DNA of 64,000 nt from Candidatus Thiodiazotropha sp. (ex Monitilora ramsayi) (GTDB taxonomy: Bacteria > Pseudomonadota > Gammaproteobacteria > Chromatiales > Chromatiaceae): contig JAHXIO010000001.1 of the NCBI GenBank assembly GCA_025655595.1, positions 496,001 through 560,000 on the forward strand. The letters run 5' to 3'. The stretch's first letter is position 1. Every line of letters begins with the position of its first letter. Position numbers and translations under genes: made by a program. Positions 17,395-26,837 of this stretch are shown piece by piece. The notes beneath the pieces are model-generated. The model was not told where the DNA came from. It searched no databases and saw only the letters and a program-made list of their open reading frames with translations.

Positions 17395-17934
17395 ATGGCT
17401 AGGTTAGAGCAACACTACAAAGAGAAGGTTGTCCAGGATTTGATGGACAAGTTTCAGTTCAAGAGCGTCATGCAAGTGCCGAAAATCACCAAAATCACCT
17501 TGAACATGGGTGTTGGCGAGGCAATCGGCGACAAAAAAATTCTCGAGCACGCAGTTGGTGATATGGAAAAAATCGCCGGGCAAAAGGCAGTGATCACGCA
17601 TGCCCGTAAGTCCATCGCCGGATTCAAGGTCAGGGAAGGGTGGCCAATTGGATGTAAGGTGACGCTCCGTAGAGAGCAGATGTACGAGTTTCTCGACCGC
17701 CTTATCAGCGTCGCTATTCCCCGTATCCGGGATTTTCGTGGTCTGAGCGCAAAGGCATTCGATGGTCGTGGAAACTACTCCATGGGTGTTAAGGAGCAGA
17801 TCATCTTCCCGGAGATCGATTACGACAAAATTGACGCCCTGCGCGGTATGGACATCACGATTACCACCACGGCAAAAACTGACGAGGAAGGCCGTGCCCT
17901 CCTTGAGGCCTTTAAATTTCCTTTCAAGAACTGA
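17395..17934 (+). CDS. rplE: 50S ribosomal protein L5
   Basis: L5 binds 5S rRNA together with L18 and contacts P-site tRNA and S13. The 179 residues match the E. coli length exactly. Conserved segments are [31 protein letters not shown] and [19 protein letters not shown]. In E. coli the S8 repressor binds mRNA near the start of this gene. I could not identify that structure here by eye. Confidence 0.98.
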   Translation: MARLEQHYKEKVVQDLMDKFQFKSVMQVPKITKITLNMGVGEAIGDKKILEHAVGDMEKIAGQKAVITHARKSIAGFKVREGWPIGCKVTLRREQMYEFLDRLISVAIPRIRDFRGLSAKAFDGRGNYSMGVKEQIIFPEIDYDKIDALRGMDITITTTAKTDEEGRALLEAFKFPFKN

Positions 17935-17942
17935 GTTCAGAT

Positions 17943-18248
17943 ATGGCTAAAAAGAGCATGATCGCACGTGAAGTAAAGCGTGCAAAAACCGCAAGCCGCT
18001 TCGCAGCCAAGCGTGAGGCGCTAAAAGCAGTGATCAAGAACCCCGACAGCACCTTCGAGCAGATCGAAGAGGCGACGCTGAAATTGCAGAAGTTACCCCG
18101 TGATGCCAGCCCCGCCAGAAAGCACAATCGTTGCCGGGTGACTGGACGTCCACATGGTTTTTACCGCAAATTCGGCCTCTGCAGGAACAAGCTGCGTGAG
18201 GCTGCCATGCGGGGTGACGTACCCGGTCTTGTAAAAGCCAGTTGGTAA
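17943..18248 (+). CDS. rpsN: 30S ribosomal protein S14 (zinc-free long form)
   Basis: S14 is a late-assembling 30S head protein. The 101-residue product is the long form without the CxxC zinc pairs found in the short form, as usual in Gammaproteobacteria. The C-terminal block [20 protein letters not shown] is conserved. A candidate promoter (-35 at 18229-18234) overlaps the final codons. The next gene starts 93 bases downstream, the largest gap inside the spc group. Confidence 0.98.
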   Translation: MAKKSMIAREVKRAKTASRFAAKREALKAVIKNPDSTFEQIEEATLKLQKLPRDASPARKHNRCRVTGRPHGFYRKFGLCRNKLREAAMRGDVPGLVKASW

Positions 18249-18257
18249 CAGTATAAT
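18229..18257 (+). promoter_or_regulatory. internal spc-operon promoter ahead of rpsH
   Basis: TTGTAA (18229-18234), a 17-base spacer and a perfect TATAAT box (18252-18257) straddle the end of rpsN. Initiation is predicted near 18264. It would give extra transcription of rpsH through rpmJ independent of the upstream genes. The -35 box matches consensus at 4 of 6 positions. Confidence 0.6.
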
Positions 18258-18267
18258 TTCGCGCTTT

Positions 18268-18299
18268 TCCGGGTCAGATGGCCCGGATTTGTTATTTTT
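18268..18299 (+). terminator. hairpin with U-rich tail between rpsN and rpsH
   Basis: An 8-base-pair stem (TCCGGGTC at 18268-18275 with GGCCCGGA at 18280-18287, one G-U pair) has the loop AGAT and is followed by TTTGTTATTTTT. It has the form of an intrinsic terminator or attenuator inside an operon that must be read through. It begins a few bases after the predicted start of the internal promoter. Confidence 0.55.
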
Positions 18300-18341
18300 C
18301 GGTATCGCGTCGTAAAGGCGGACTGACCTAGGAGCTCATCA

Positions 18342-18737
18342 ATGAGTATGTCGGATCCCATCGCGGATATGCTTACGCGCATCCGTAACGGACAGGCAGC
18401 TAAAAAGACGACAGTCGAGCTGCCTTCATCCAAGCAGAAACTGGCAATCGCCAACCTTCTGAAAAACGAAGGTTTTCTTCAGGAAGTGAATGTAACAGAC
18501 AAGGCGGGTAAGCCGACCTTGGTGTTGGAGCTTCGCTATTTTCAAGGTCGCCCGGTGATCGATCTGATCAAGCGTGTCAGCCGCCCAGGCCTGCGGGTCT
18601 ATAAAGGCAGAGATGAGCTGCCGAAGGTGCGCGACGGTTTAGGCGTGGCAATTATTTCCACCTCCAAGGGTGTGATGACAGACCGTGCTGCCCGCGATAT
18701 CGGCCAGGGCGGTGAAGTTGTCGCCTTCGTCGCTTAA
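18342..18737 (+). CDS. rpsH: 30S ribosomal protein S8
   Basis: S8 binds the central domain of 16S rRNA and in E. coli is the repressor of the spc operon. The 131 residues begin [18 protein letters not shown], so the first ATG, placed 8 bases after AGGAGC, is kept although a second ATG lies 6 bases downstream. The C-terminal [17 protein letters not shown] block that contacts rRNA is present. It follows a 93-base gap holding a promoter and a hairpin. Confidence 0.98.
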   Translation: MSMSDPIADMLTRIRNGQAAKKTTVELPSSKQKLAIANLLKNEGFLQEVNVTDKAGKPTLVLELRYFQGRPVIDLIKRVSRPGLRVYKGRDELPKVRDGLGVAIISTSKGVMTDRAARDIGQGGEVVAFVA

Positions 18738-18749
18738 GGGGGGCTAAAA

Positions 18750-19283
18750 ATGTCACGTGTTGCAAAAAGTCCAATTTCCCTGCCCTCTGGCGTCACAGTC
18801 AAACAGGACGGTCAGTCCTTGTCTGTTAAAGGTCCCAAAGGTGAGCTGGGCATGGATATTCACCCGTCTGTGGAGCTCAGCGAGGAAGACAGTATTTTGA
18901 CTGTAAAGCCCCTTGCGGAGGACAAGCAGTCATGGGCAATGGCCGGCACCATGCGGGCTCTGGTCAATAACATGATTACCGGCGTTACACAGGGTTTCGA
19001 ACGGAAACTTCAGCTGATCGGTGTTGGCTACAGAGCGCAGGCAGGCGGCAAGGCGCTGAATCTTAATCTGGGCTTCTCGCACCCAATCGATTATCCAGTA
19101 CCGGAGGGCATCAGTATCGCGACGCCATCCGCGACGGAAATCGTTATCAGTGGCAGTGATAAGCAGAAAGTTGGTCAGGTGGCTGCGGAAATCCGCGCCT
19201 TTCGTCCGCCTGAGCCCTATAAGGGTAAGGGCGTTCGCTACGACGATGAGCATGTCGTACGCAAAGAAGCCAAGAAGAAATAG
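18750..19283 (+). CDS. rplF: 50S ribosomal protein L6
   Basis: L6 lies near the sarcin-ricin loop and supports factor binding. The 177 residues equal E. coli L6 in length and contain two related domains, with [20 protein letters not shown] and the C-terminal [20 protein letters not shown]. It starts 12 bases after rpsH and ends 8 bases before rplR. Confidence 0.98.
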   Translation: MSRVAKSPISLPSGVTVKQDGQSLSVKGPKGELGMDIHPSVELSEEDSILTVKPLAEDKQSWAMAGTMRALVNNMITGVTQGFERKLQLIGVGYRAQAGGKALNLNLGFSHPIDYPVPEGISIATPSATEIVISGSDKQKVGQVAAEIRAFRPPEPYKGKGVRYDDEHVVRKEAKKK

Positions 19284-19291
19284 GTATTACG

Positions 19292-19648
19292 ATGGACAAG
19301 AAAGAATCACGTATTCGGCGCAGTCGTCGCACCCGTTCCAAGATTCGCGAGCTGGGTGTGCACAGACTCTCGGTTTTTCGTACCCCTCGTCACATCTATG
19401 CGCAGGTTATCAGTCCAGACGGATCGCAGGTACTCGCCAGTGCTTCGACACTGGACAAGGCGGTCCAAGGTGAGATCTCCGGCGCTACTGGCAATGCAAG
19501 TGCAGCATCCGTAGTCGGTAAGTATATTGCCGAACGCGCAAAAACCGCAGGTATCGAATCTGTGGCATTTGATCGTTCCGGTTTCCGTTTCCACGGGCGC
19601 GTTAAGGCGCTTGCTGATGCCGCGCGTGAAGCCGGTCTTCAATTCTAA
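19292..19648 (+). CDS. rplR: 50S ribosomal protein L18
   Basis: L18 binds 5S rRNA and brings it to the large subunit with L5. The 118 residues start with a basic tail ([20 protein letters not shown]), followed by [16 protein letters not shown] and the C-terminal [20 protein letters not shown]. It sits in normal order between rplF and rpsE. Confidence 0.98.
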   Translation: MDKKESRIRRSRRTRSKIRELGVHRLSVFRTPRHIYAQVISPDGSQVLASASTLDKAVQGEISGATGNASAASVVGKYIAERAKTAGIESVAFDRSGFRFHGRVKALADAAREAGLQF

Positions 19649-19659
19649 AGGTCAGGATT

Positions 19660-20166
19660 ATGGCAAATTTCAACGCAAAGCCTGAGGGTGACGAGCTTCT
19701 GGAAAAGCTGGTCAATGTCAACCGGGTTGCAAAAGTGGTTAAGGGTGGCCGTCAATTCGGTTTTTCAGCATTGACTGTGGTCGGTGATGGTAAAGGCCGG
19801 GTCGGTTTCGGTACCGGTAAGGCGCGTGAAGTGCCGATTGCCATTCAGAAGGCAATGGAGACCGCTCGTAAGAATATGGTTGATGTGAAGCTGTCCGGTT
19901 CAACCTTGCAGTACTCGCTTGTCGGCAGACATGGTGCTGCCAAGGTCTACATGCAGCCTGCCTCTGAAGGTACCGGCATCATCGCTGGTGGTGCCATGCG
20001 TGCGGTATTCGAGGTCTTGGGTGTACATAACGTACTGGCGAAATGTATCGGCACGAATAATCCAATCAATGTGGTACGCGCAACCATCAATGGGCTGAGC
20101 GAGATGACTGACGCTGAGTCTGTTGCACTGAAGCGCGGCAAGTCCGTCGAAGAGATTCTGGGGTAA
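19660..20166 (+). CDS. rpsE: 30S ribosomal protein S5
   Basis: S5 acts at the mRNA entry channel and in decoding accuracy. The 168 residues have an N-terminal double-stranded RNA-binding domain ([19 protein letters not shown]) and a C-terminal domain ([19 protein letters not shown]). The loop [11 protein letters not shown], where spectinomycin-resistance changes occur in E. coli, looks wild type. It is 11 bases after rplR and 5 bases before rpmD. Confidence 0.98.
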   Translation: MANFNAKPEGDELLEKLVNVNRVAKVVKGGRQFGFSALTVVGDGKGRVGFGTGKAREVPIAIQKAMETARKNMVDVKLSGSTLQYSLVGRHGAAKVYMQPASEGTGIIAGGAMRAVFEVLGVHNVLAKCIGTNNPINVVRATINGLSEMTDAESVALKRGKSVEEILG

Positions 20167-20171
20167 TAGTC

Positions 20172-20360
20172 ATGGCTGGCAAGAAAATGATGCAGGTCAC
20201 CTTGGTGCGCAGTACGAACGGTCGCCTCGAAAGCCATAAGGCCTGTGTGAGAGGTTTGGGCCTTCGACGCATACACCAAACGGTTGAAGTTGAGGACACG
20301 CCTTGCACACGCGGCATGGTGAATAAGGTCAATTATATGGTCAGGGTCGAGGAGGCCTAA
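20172..20360 (+). CDS. rpmD: 50S ribosomal protein L30
   Basis: L30 is a small structural protein of the 50S subunit. The 62 residues ([19 protein letters not shown]) show the family signature around [20 protein letters not shown]. One base separates it from rplO, so translation is likely coupled. Confidence 0.97.
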   Translation: MAGKKMMQVTLVRSTNGRLESHKACVRGLGLRRIHQTVEVEDTPCTRGMVNKVNYMVRVEEA

Positions 20361-20361
20361 G

Positions 20362-20793
20362 ATGCGTCTGAATACGTTACAGCCCGCCACGGGCAGCAAA
20401 ACGGATCGCAAGCGGGTCGGCCGTGGTATCGGCAGCGGCCTTGGCAAGACCTGTGGTCGCGGCCATAAAGGACAAAAGTCCCGATCCGGTGGTTTCCACA
20501 AGGTTGGTTTCGAAGGCGGACAGATGCCGCTGCAGCGTCGGTTGCCGAAAGTCGGGTTTGTTTCCCGGGTTTCACTAGTGGCGGCCGAGGTTCGCTTGGG
20601 TGAGTTGGCAAAGGTCGAGGGTGATGAAATCAATCTCGATACGCTGAAGAAAGCGGGCCTTGTTTCCAAAGCCACCAAGCAGGTGAAGATTTTCGCCTCT
20701 GGCGAAGTGACTCGTGCCGTCAAGGTAACCGGTGTGCGCGTCAGCAAAGGCGCTAAAGCGGCGATTGAAGCGGCAGGCGGTACGGTAGAGTAA
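20362..20793 (+). CDS. rplO: 50S ribosomal protein L15
   Basis: L15 is a late assembly protein of the 50S subunit. The 143 residues begin [20 protein letters not shown] and carry the glycine-rich extension [20 protein letters not shown] that threads into rRNA. secY begins 2 bases after the stop, as in the classical spc operon. Confidence 0.98.
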   Translation: MRLNTLQPATGSKTDRKRVGRGIGSGLGKTCGRGHKGQKSRSGGFHKVGFEGGQMPLQRRLPKVGFVSRVSLVAAEVRLGELAKVEGDEINLDTLKKAGLVSKATKQVKIFASGEVTRAVKVTGVRVSKGAKAAIEAAGGTVE

Positions 20794-20795
20794 TC

Positions 20796-22148
20796 ATGGC
20801 CAAACAAGGCGCGCAAATGATGGGAGCACTGAGCGGTATGGGGCGACTGACCGAGTTGCGTCAGCGCTTGCTGTTTGTGGCTGGTGCGCTTTTGGTCTTT
20901 CGTATCGGTACATTCATTCCTGTTCCAGGCGTCAACCCGGTAGCGCTGGCTGCGCTTTTCGAGCAGGCACAAGGCTCGATTCTGGACATGTTCAACATGT
21001 TTTCCGGTGGGGCGCTGGAGCGGGCCAGTCTGTTTGCATTGGGCATTATGCCCTATATCTCTGCGTCCATTATCATGCAGCTGATGTCTGCAGTGGTACC
21101 CACGCTGGAGCAGTTGAAGAAAGAAGGTGAGTCGGGCCGCAGAAAAATTACCCAGTACACCCGCTACGGCACGGTGGTTTTGGCGACTTTTCAGGCTGTC
21201 GGCATATCAATCGCCTTGCAAAGCCAGACAGTGGGTGGTGAAACGGTTGTTATCCATCAGGGTGTCGGTTTTATCGTTACCGCTACAGTCTCTCTGGTCA
21301 CCGGCACCATGTTTTTGATGTGGCTCGGTGAGCAGATTACAGAACGCGGAATCGGCAATGGTATCTCGATGATCATCTTTGCCGGTATTGTTGCGGGTCT
21401 TCCTTCAGCCATAGGCGGTACTCTCGAGCTGGCCAGAACCGGAGAGATGAATGCTTTGACCATTCTTCTGTTGTTCGTGCTCGCCATCGCAGTGACCGCG
21501 TTTGTCGTCTTCGTGGAGAGAGGCCAGCGCCGCATCACGATCAACTATGCCAAGCGGCAGCAAGGTAGAAAAATGTTGGCTGCGCAGAGCACGCATCTAC
21601 CCTTGAAGTTGAATATGGCGGGTGTAATTCCTCCGATCTTCGCATCCAGTATTATTCTGTTTCCTGCCACGCTCGGGCAGTGGTTCGGCAATACGGAAGG
21701 GACCCGTTGGATCCAGGACATTTTTTCCAAGCTGTCTCCCGGTGAGCCGGTCTATGTGATGGCATATGCGGCGGCAATCATCTTTTTCTGTTTCTTCTAC
21801 ACGGCGTTGGTCTTCAACTCCCGAGAGACAGCAGATAATTTGAAGCGATCAGGTGCGTTTATTCCTGGAATACGACCTGGTGAACAGACCGCAAAATATA
21901 TCGACGGTGTCATGTCCCGTTTAACACTGGCCGGCGCTATTTACATCACGGCGGTTTGTTTGTTGCCGGAGTTTCTGATCGTGGGTTGGAATGTACCTTT
22001 CTACTTCGGAGGTACATCTTTGCTGATCATCGTGGTGGTAGTGATGGATTTCATGGCTCAGGTGCAGGCGCATCTGATGTCACATCAATATGAAGGCTTG
22101 ATGAAGAAGGCGAATCTGAAAGGCAGCGGTGCCGGTCTGATACGCTGA
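20796..22148 (+). CDS. secY: Protein translocase subunit SecY
   Basis: SecY is the channel subunit of the SecYEG inner-membrane translocase. The 450 residues carry about ten hydrophobic segments, from [20 protein letters not shown] near the N-terminus to the last helices around [19 protein letters not shown]. Signature stretches are [17 protein letters not shown] and the cytoplasmic loop [16 protein letters not shown], which contacts SecA and the ribosome. It starts 2 bases after rplO, and rpmJ follows after 39 bases. Confidence 0.98.
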   Translation: MAKQGAQMMGALSGMGRLTELRQRLLFVAGALLVFRIGTFIPVPGVNPVALAALFEQAQGSILDMFNMFSGGALERASLFALGIMPYISASIIMQLMSAVVPTLEQLKKEGESGRRKITQYTRYGTVVLATFQAVGISIALQSQTVGGETVVIHQGVGFIVTATVSLVTGTMFLMWLGEQITERGIGNGISMIIFAGIVAGLPSAIGGTLELARTGEMNALTILLLFVLAIAVTAFVVFVERGQRRITINYAKRQQGRKMLAAQSTHLPLKLNMAGVIPPIFASSIILFPATLGQWFGNTEGTRWIQDIFSKLSPGEPVYVMAYAAAIIFFCFFYTALVFNSRETADNLKRSGAFIPGIRPGEQTAKYIDGVMSRLTLAGAIYITAVCLLPEFLIVGWNVPFYFGGTSLLIIVVVVMDFMAQVQAHLMSHQYEGLMKKANLKGSGAGLIR

Positions 22149-22187
22149 TTCGAGTCTGAATTTAAGACAACGACTGGAGTTGATTTC

Positions 22188-22301
22188 ATGAAAGTGCGTG
22201 CATCAGTAAAAAAGATCTGCCGCAATTGCAAGATCGTGCGTCGTAACGGCGTGGTTCGTGTGATTTGTAAAGAAGGCCGCCATAAACAGCGCCAGGGTTG
22301 A
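22188..22301 (+). CDS. rpmJ: 50S ribosomal protein L36 (zinc-binding form)
   Basis: This 37-residue gene encodes L36, the smallest 50S protein, beginning [20 protein letters not shown]. The zinc ligands are visible as C11, C14, C27 and a histidine at 32, so it is the zinc-containing form. The ATG has ACTGGAGTTG upstream. It lies 39 bases after secY and ends the spc group, 106 bases before rpsM. Confidence 0.96.
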   Translation: MKVRASVKKICRNCKIVRRNGVVRVICKEGRHKQRQG

Positions 22302-22326
22302 TTGTCGATTTTTAATCAGCGGTGCC

Positions 22327-22355
22327 TTGATAGAGGCTGCCGCCTAGAGTAATAT
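22327..22355 (+). promoter_or_regulatory. sigma70-type promoter of the alpha operon
   Basis: TTGATA (22327-22332), a 17-base spacer and TAATAT (22350-22355) lie in the rpmJ-rpsM gap. Each box has 5 and 4 consensus bases respectively, with ideal spacing. Transcription would start near 22362, leaving a leader of about 45 bases with an AGGAG ribosome site before rpsM. In E. coli S4 represses this operon through a pseudoknot in the leader. No such fold was identified here. Confidence 0.6.
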
Positions 22356-22407
22356 TGCGCGTTTCCCTTCGGTGGGTTACCGCTAGGGTTGTTCAGGAGA
22401 CTATACA

Positions 22408-22764
22408 ATGGCTCGAATTGCTGGGGTCAACATTCCGGACCGTAAACATGCTGTCATCGCATTGACATCGATTTACGGTATCGGCCGCACACGTGCCACC
22501 GATATCTGTAAAGAGGCTGGTATCGAGCCGCAGGTCAAAATTCAGGAATTGAGCGAAGATCAGATCGAAAAGATCCGCTCGATTGTCGCCCGCTATACGC
22601 TTGAGGGTGATCTGCGTCGTGAAATCTCAATGAACATCAAGCGTTTGATGGATCTCGGTTGTAACCGTGGTATCCGTCATCGTCGTGGTCTTCCGCTTCG
22701 TGGCCAGCGTACTCGCACCAATGCGCGTACACGTAAGGGCCCGCGTCGCCCGATCAAACGTTAA
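22408..22764 (+). CDS. rpsM: 30S ribosomal protein S13
   Basis: S13 is at the top of the 30S head and forms bridges to L5. The 118 residues match E. coli. The conserved segments are [14 protein letters not shown], the helix-two-turn-helix region [17 protein letters not shown] and the basic tail [20 protein letters not shown]. It is the first gene of the alpha operon and has a clear AGGAG site. Confidence 0.98.
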   Translation: MARIAGVNIPDRKHAVIALTSIYGIGRTRATDICKEAGIEPQVKIQELSEDQIEKIRSIVARYTLEGDLRREISMNIKRLMDLGCNRGIRHRRGLPLRGQRTRTNARTRKGPRRPIKR

Positions 22765-22799
22765 CAGAAAACTTATTTTCGAATCTGTAGGTACAGAAG

Positions 22800-23189
22800 A
22801 TGGCAAAACCCAGTAGCCGTGCCAAGAAGAAGGTCAAGAAGAGTGTCACAGATGGTGTCGCTCACATTCATGCCTCCTTCAATAACACCATCATTACTAT
22901 CAGCGATCGCCAAGGCAATGCGCTTGCATGGGCCACCGCAGGTGGTTCAGGCTTCCGTGGATCGCGCAAAAGCACGCCTTTTGCCGCGCAGGTTGCTGCA
23001 GACCGGGTGGGCCAGATGGTCAAGGAGTACGGCGTGAAAAATCTGGACGTCAACGTCAAAGGCCCTGGCCCTGGACGCGAGTCGGCTGTACGTGCACTGA
23101 ACAATGCGGGATTCAAGATCACCAGCATCTCGGATGTCACACCGATCCCTCACAACGGTTGCCGTCCGCCCAAGAAGCGCCGCGTCTAA
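22800..23189 (+). CDS. rpsK: 30S ribosomal protein S11
   Basis: S11 lies on the 30S platform and shapes the E site. The 129 residues include [20 protein letters not shown] and the C-terminal [18 protein letters not shown], the usual signature. The gene lies 35 bases after rpsM and 16 bases before rpsD. Confidence 0.98.
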   Translation: MAKPSSRAKKKVKKSVTDGVAHIHASFNNTIITISDRQGNALAWATAGGSGFRGSRKSTPFAAQVAADRVGQMVKEYGVKNLDVNVKGPGPGRESAVRALNNAGFKITSISDVTPIPHNGCRPPKKRRV

Positions 23190-23205
23190 TTTCTGGAGTT
23201 AAATC

Positions 23206-23826
23206 ATGGCAAGGTACATCGGACCAAAATGCAAACTGAGCCGGAGAGAAGGCACGGACCTGTTTCTCAAGAGTCGAGTGCGTTCTCTCGATTCCAAGTG
23301 CAACATGGAGAAGGTGCCGGGACAGGCGGGCGACCGTAGACGTCGTGTTTCCGACTACGGTCTACAGCTGCGTGAAAAGCAGAAAGTACGTCGAATCTAT
23401 GGCGTTATGGAAAAGCAGTTCCGAAACTACTACAAGGCTGCCGCTCAGACGAAAGGTGCTACCGGTGAAAACCTGCTGCAGCTCCTTGAGATGCGTCTCG
23501 ATAACGTTGTCTACCGCATGGGCTTCGGTTCCACACGAGCTGAAGCTCGCCAACTGGTGAGCCATAAAGCCATCGAAGTGAATGGGAAGATCGTCAATAT
23601 CCCATCCTTCAACGTAAAGGCAGATGATGAAATCTCTATTCGCGAAAAAGCGAAAAAACAGCTGAGGATTCAGGGAGCGCTCGAGTTACAGGGTCAATAC
23701 GGCTTTGTCGACTGGGTAGAGGTGGATCCCAAGGCGATGAAGGGTAAGCTGAAACGCATACCTGACCGTTCAGATCTTTCCGCAGAAATCAACGAACAGC
23801 TGGTCGTCGAGCTCTACTCCAAGTAG
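23206..23826 (+). CDS. rpsD: 30S ribosomal protein S4
   Basis: S4 starts assembly of the 30S body and is the translational repressor of the alpha operon in E. coli. The 206 residues equal E. coli S4. The S4 RNA-binding domain has [20 protein letters not shown] and [15 protein letters not shown]. The N-terminal region is cysteine-poor, so it is not the zinc form. rpoA follows after 24 bases. Confidence 0.98.
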   Translation: MARYIGPKCKLSRREGTDLFLKSRVRSLDSKCNMEKVPGQAGDRRRRVSDYGLQLREKQKVRRIYGVMEKQFRNYYKAAAQTKGATGENLLQLLEMRLDNVVYRMGFGSTRAEARQLVSHKAIEVNGKIVNIPSFNVKADDEISIREKAKKQLRIQGALELQGQYGFVDWVEVDPKAMKGKLKRIPDRSDLSAEINEQLVVELYSK

Positions 23827-23850
23827 TAGACACTGACGAGAGGAAAATAC

Positions 23851-24849
23851 ATGACCGAAAGCGTTACGGAGTTTCTCAAACCTCGCATCGTGAATGTTCA
23901 ACAGATCACCGGCACGCGTGCAAAGGTGACACTGGAACCGCTTGAAAGAGGGTTTGGACATACCTTGGGTAATGCCTTGAGACGCATTCTGCTCTCATCG
24001 ATGCCTGGTAGTGCGATCACTGAAGTCGAGATAGCTGATGTGCTTCATGAGTACACCACAATGGAGGGTGTACAAGAGGATGTGCTTGATGTGCTGCTGA
24101 ACCTGAAACAGGTTGCCATCGTCATGCATACCCGTGATGAAGCGACCTTGAGATTGCAGAAAAAGGGGCCTGGTCAGGTGCTGGCGAGCGATATCACCAT
24201 CGATCACGATGTGGAAATCGCCAACCCGGATCTTGTTCTTGCAACACTGACGAAATCCGGCGAAATCAATATGACGCTGAATGTCAAACGCGGACGTGGC
24301 TATCAGCCGGCTGCCGTACGACAGAGTTCAGCAGGAGACGATCGCCCCATCGGTATGTTGCAGGTGGATGCATCGTTCAGCCCGGTACGAAACGTGGCCT
24401 ATTCGGTGGAGTCTGCGCGTGTTGAGCAGAACACAGATCTGGACCGGCTGGTGATCGAACTGGAGACGAACGGAACAATCGATCCCGAAGAGGCGATCAG
24501 ACGTTCTGCCAATATCCTGCGTGATCAGTTATCCGTATTTGTTGATCTCGAAGCAGAGGCGGCGGAATCCGTCGCAGAGCCGGAGGAGCCGGCAATCGAT
24601 CCGATCCTACTGCGGCCGGTCGATGACCTTGAGCTCACAGTTCGCTCTGCCAACTGTCTCAAGGCTGAGAATATATTCCTGATCGGTGACTTGATTCAGC
24701 GCACTGAGGTTGAGCTGCTGAAAACCCCGAACCTGGGTAAGAAGTCACTCACTGAGATCAAGGATGTGCTGGCCCGTCGTGGTCTTTCGCTCGGTATGCG
24801 TCTGGAGCGTTGGCCGCCGGAGAATATTGAGGAACAGCTGGCTCACTAG
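23851..24849 (+). CDS. rpoA: RNA polymerase alpha subunit
   Basis: The alpha dimer scaffolds RNA polymerase assembly, and its C-terminal domain contacts UP elements and activators. The 332 residues contain the N-terminal dimerisation domain ([20 protein letters not shown]) and the C-terminal domain ([20 protein letters not shown], then [20 protein letters not shown]). The start has an AGAGGAAAA site. It lies between rpsD and rplQ, as in most bacteria. Confidence 0.99.
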   Translation: MTESVTEFLKPRIVNVQQITGTRAKVTLEPLERGFGHTLGNALRRILLSSMPGSAITEVEIADVLHEYTTMEGVQEDVLDVLLNLKQVAIVMHTRDEATLRLQKKGPGQVLASDITIDHDVEIANPDLVLATLTKSGEINMTLNVKRGRGYQPAAVRQSSAGDDRPIGMLQVDASFSPVRNVAYSVESARVEQNTDLDRLVIELETNGTIDPEEAIRRSANILRDQLSVFVDLEAEAAESVAEPEEPAIDPILLRPVDDLELTVRSANCLKAENIFLIGDLIQRTEVELLKTPNLGKKSLTEIKDVLARRGLSLGMRLERWPPENIEEQLAH

Positions 24850-24899
24850 AGCAAATTGTTTCTGGCGTTAATAAACTTTGAATTTAGGAAAGTCGACCC

Positions 24900-25304
24900 A
24901 TGCGTCATCGCAAATCAGGACGGCAGTTAAACCGTAACAGCAGTCATCGCAGTGCCATGTTCAAGAATATGGCGGTCTCTTTGATCAAACATGAGTTGAT
25001 CAAAACCACTGTGCCGAAGGCAAAAGAGCTGCGCCGGGTAGCTGAGCCGCTTATCACCATGTCGAAAACCGATAGTGTGGATAAACGCCGCCTGGCCTTC
25101 GCCCGTCTGCGCGACAAGGCTGCGGTGGGTAAACTTTTTGCTGAGCTAGGTCCCAGGTACAAAGAGCGACAGGGTGGCTATCTACGGATCCTGAAGTGCG
25201 GCTATCGTCCCGGTGACCAGGCCCCGATGGCCTATGTGGAACTGGTTGATCGTCCGGTTGAGGAAATTGCAGAAGAGGACGTAGAGGAAGTGTCAGAAGA
25301 CTGA
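24900..25304 (+). CDS. rplQ: 50S ribosomal protein L17
   Basis: L17 is found near the exit tunnel. The 134 residues are slightly longer than the 127 of E. coli because of an acidic tail ([14 protein letters not shown]). The conserved start is [17 protein letters not shown], with [16 protein letters not shown] near the end. It is the last gene of the block and is followed by a strong intrinsic terminator. Confidence 0.98.
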   Translation: MRHRKSGRQLNRNSSHRSAMFKNMAVSLIKHELIKTTVPKAKELRRVAEPLITMSKTDSVDKRRLAFARLRDKAAVGKLFAELGPRYKERQGGYLRILKCGYRPGDQAPMAYVELVDRPVEEIAEEDVEEVSED

Positions 25305-25335
25305 TCTTTCAGTTCACTTTCGGATTCCTGCATAA

Positions 25336-25365
25336 AAGGCCCGCACATGATGTGCGGGTTTTTTT
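25336..25365 (+). terminator. intrinsic terminator after rplQ
   Basis: An 8-base-pair GC-rich stem (CCCGCACA at 25340-25347 with TGTGCGGG at 25351-25358) has a 3-base loop. It is flanked by AAAAGG before and seven T residues after (25359-25365). It closes the ribosomal-protein block, and the A-rich 5' side may also serve the converging cytochrome gene. Confidence 0.9.
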
Positions 25366-25455
25366 ATGTGTCAGGAAAACTGAGATGCCTGCATCCGATG
25401 AAGTATGGTTGTGCTCGATCGGCAATTGATCGAGATGATCAGTTATTGTGAGAAT

Positions 25456-26118
25456 CTACTGTTTGAGCGTTTTGATGAGGTTTTCCAAAGGGATAGTCTG
25501 TTCTCCGGGATTTTGATTTGTTGTTAACTCAGAGATTTCAAATTGCCTAAAACCATTGATCATGGCCGAGATGTCACCCGCCCTATTTGAAGTGTCGTGT
25601 GCAAAAACCGCGATCATGTGCAGGACGGTAAATGTCAGGATGAAGTAGAAGCTCAGTAAGTGCAGGTCCAGCATGCTGATGCCGACCGCAAAAAACATGT
25701 TGTTGAGTATGAATAGGCCGCTTGCAGCCGATAGTATGAGAAAGAAAAAAAGCGCCAGATAAATAGGTCCCCACAAAGGATTGTGGCTGTACCATTTGGG
25801 CAGCGGCAACTTACCGAGGGTAAGGTAAAAACGAATCACTTCCCATGCTTGTGAGAGGCGATGGAGATTCGGCTCACAATCCTCGAGAAGGTCTGTGCCG
25901 CTGCCGAAAAAAAGCAGATACAGGCGCAGCAACAGGGCGGGTAAAAAAACACCACTGAGAAGATAGTGAAGATCGGTGATAATTGTGGAGTACCCGGTGT
26001 CCAGGCCTATTAACCAACCTGTCATTAAGAGCCCGAGTGTGGCGATGCCAAGTGACCAATGGGAGAGTCTGAGCCAGCGGCTCCAGACCAGTACTCGGGT
26101 GACTGTTTGAACTTGCAT
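25456..26118 (-). CDS. Cytochrome b561-like membrane protein
   Basis: The 220-residue protein has four or more hydrophobic segments and resembles the cytochrome b561 / hydrogenase b-type cytochrome family. Those proteins carry two haems and pass electrons between quinone and a partner protein. Candidate haem-ligand histidines are H20 (RLSHWS), H51 (LHYLLSG), H153 (DLHLLS) and H167 (VLHM). The ATG has an AGAGGAA site. No hydrogenase, dehydrogenase or c-type cytochrome partner lies next to it, so its electron donor and acceptor are unknown. It converges on rplQ. Confidence 0.8.
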   Translation of the reverse strand: MQVQTVTRVLVWSRWLRLSHWSLGIATLGLLMTGWLIGLDTGYSTIITDLHYLLSGVFLPALLLRLYLLFFGSGTDLLEDCEPNLHRLSQAWEVIRFYLTLGKLPLPKWYSHNPLWGPIYLALFFFLILSAASGLFILNNMFFAVGISMLDLHLLSFYFILTFTVLHMIAVFAHDTSNRAGDISAMINGFRQFEISELTTNQNPGEQTIPLENLIKTLKQ

Positions 26119-26242
26119 GATACTATTCCTCTCTATTCATGAGATTAATGCTCCCTAGACAGATAGACCACCCTCAATTTTTGGCATTATTGCCGTGACC
26201 GACTATTCATCTATCCATTCAACCTGTTAATTAAGCCTATCC

Positions 26243-26800
26243 ATGTTACGCCAGAGAAAAAGTAAACGTGAACGCCGGGAGGCGAGGGATCAGGCGTTGT
26301 TGCGCTATACCAAACAGCGACAACGGAACTTGCTGGCCAATCCAGGATGCCATGACTTCATCGTGGTACTCGATCATATGAAGGCAGGGTTCAACGTGGC
26401 AAAGATATTTCGCAGTGCGGAGGTGTTTGGCGCAAATGAGGTCCATCTCATCGATATTGGGCCTTTCGATCCGGCCGCAGGTAAGGGGGGGTTCAAGAAG
26501 GTACCGGCAAAGTTTTTCAGTAGTTTTGCCGACAGCTATTCTGATCTGAAAGCGCGAGGATACGAGGTCTTTATGCTCAAATCTGGCTGTGAGTCCGCAT
26601 TGATATCGAGCCGGCTACCCTTGAAATCGGCTTTCGTGTTGGGACATGAAGAGTGGGGGCACAGTTTTCAGCAGGAGGATTATCCTGACATTGGTTGCCT
26701 CTCGATCCCGCAATTCGGTGAGATAGAGAGTCTGAACGTCTCAGTGGCAGCGTCTGTGGTTATGTACGAGTATGTCAGGCAGCGGCAGGGCGGCAACTGA
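26243..26800 (+). CDS. SpoU/TrmH-family RNA methyltransferase
   Basis: The 185-residue protein carries the three motifs of the SPOUT class of 2'-O-ribose methyltransferases. These are motif 1 around FNVAKIFRSAEVFGA, motif 2 around FVLGHEEWGHS, and motif 3 around LSIPQFGEIESLNVSVAASV with the catalytic-knot asparagine. The basic N-terminus (MLRQRKSKRERREARDQ) may help bind RNA. SAM is the expected methyl donor, and the target is a tRNA or rRNA ribose that cannot be named from sequence alone. It appears monocistronic, divergent from the cytochrome gene. Confidence 0.85.
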   Translation: MLRQRKSKRERREARDQALLRYTKQRQRNLLANPGCHDFIVVLDHMKAGFNVAKIFRSAEVFGANEVHLIDIGPFDPAAGKGGFKKVPAKFFSSFADSYSDLKARGYEVFMLKSGCESALISSRLPLKSAFVLGHEEWGHSFQQEDYPDIGCLSIPQFGEIESLNVSVAASVVMYEYVRQRQGGN

Positions 26801-26837
26801 ATCGCTGCTCGCTGTGAACCAAATGCTTGACGACGTT

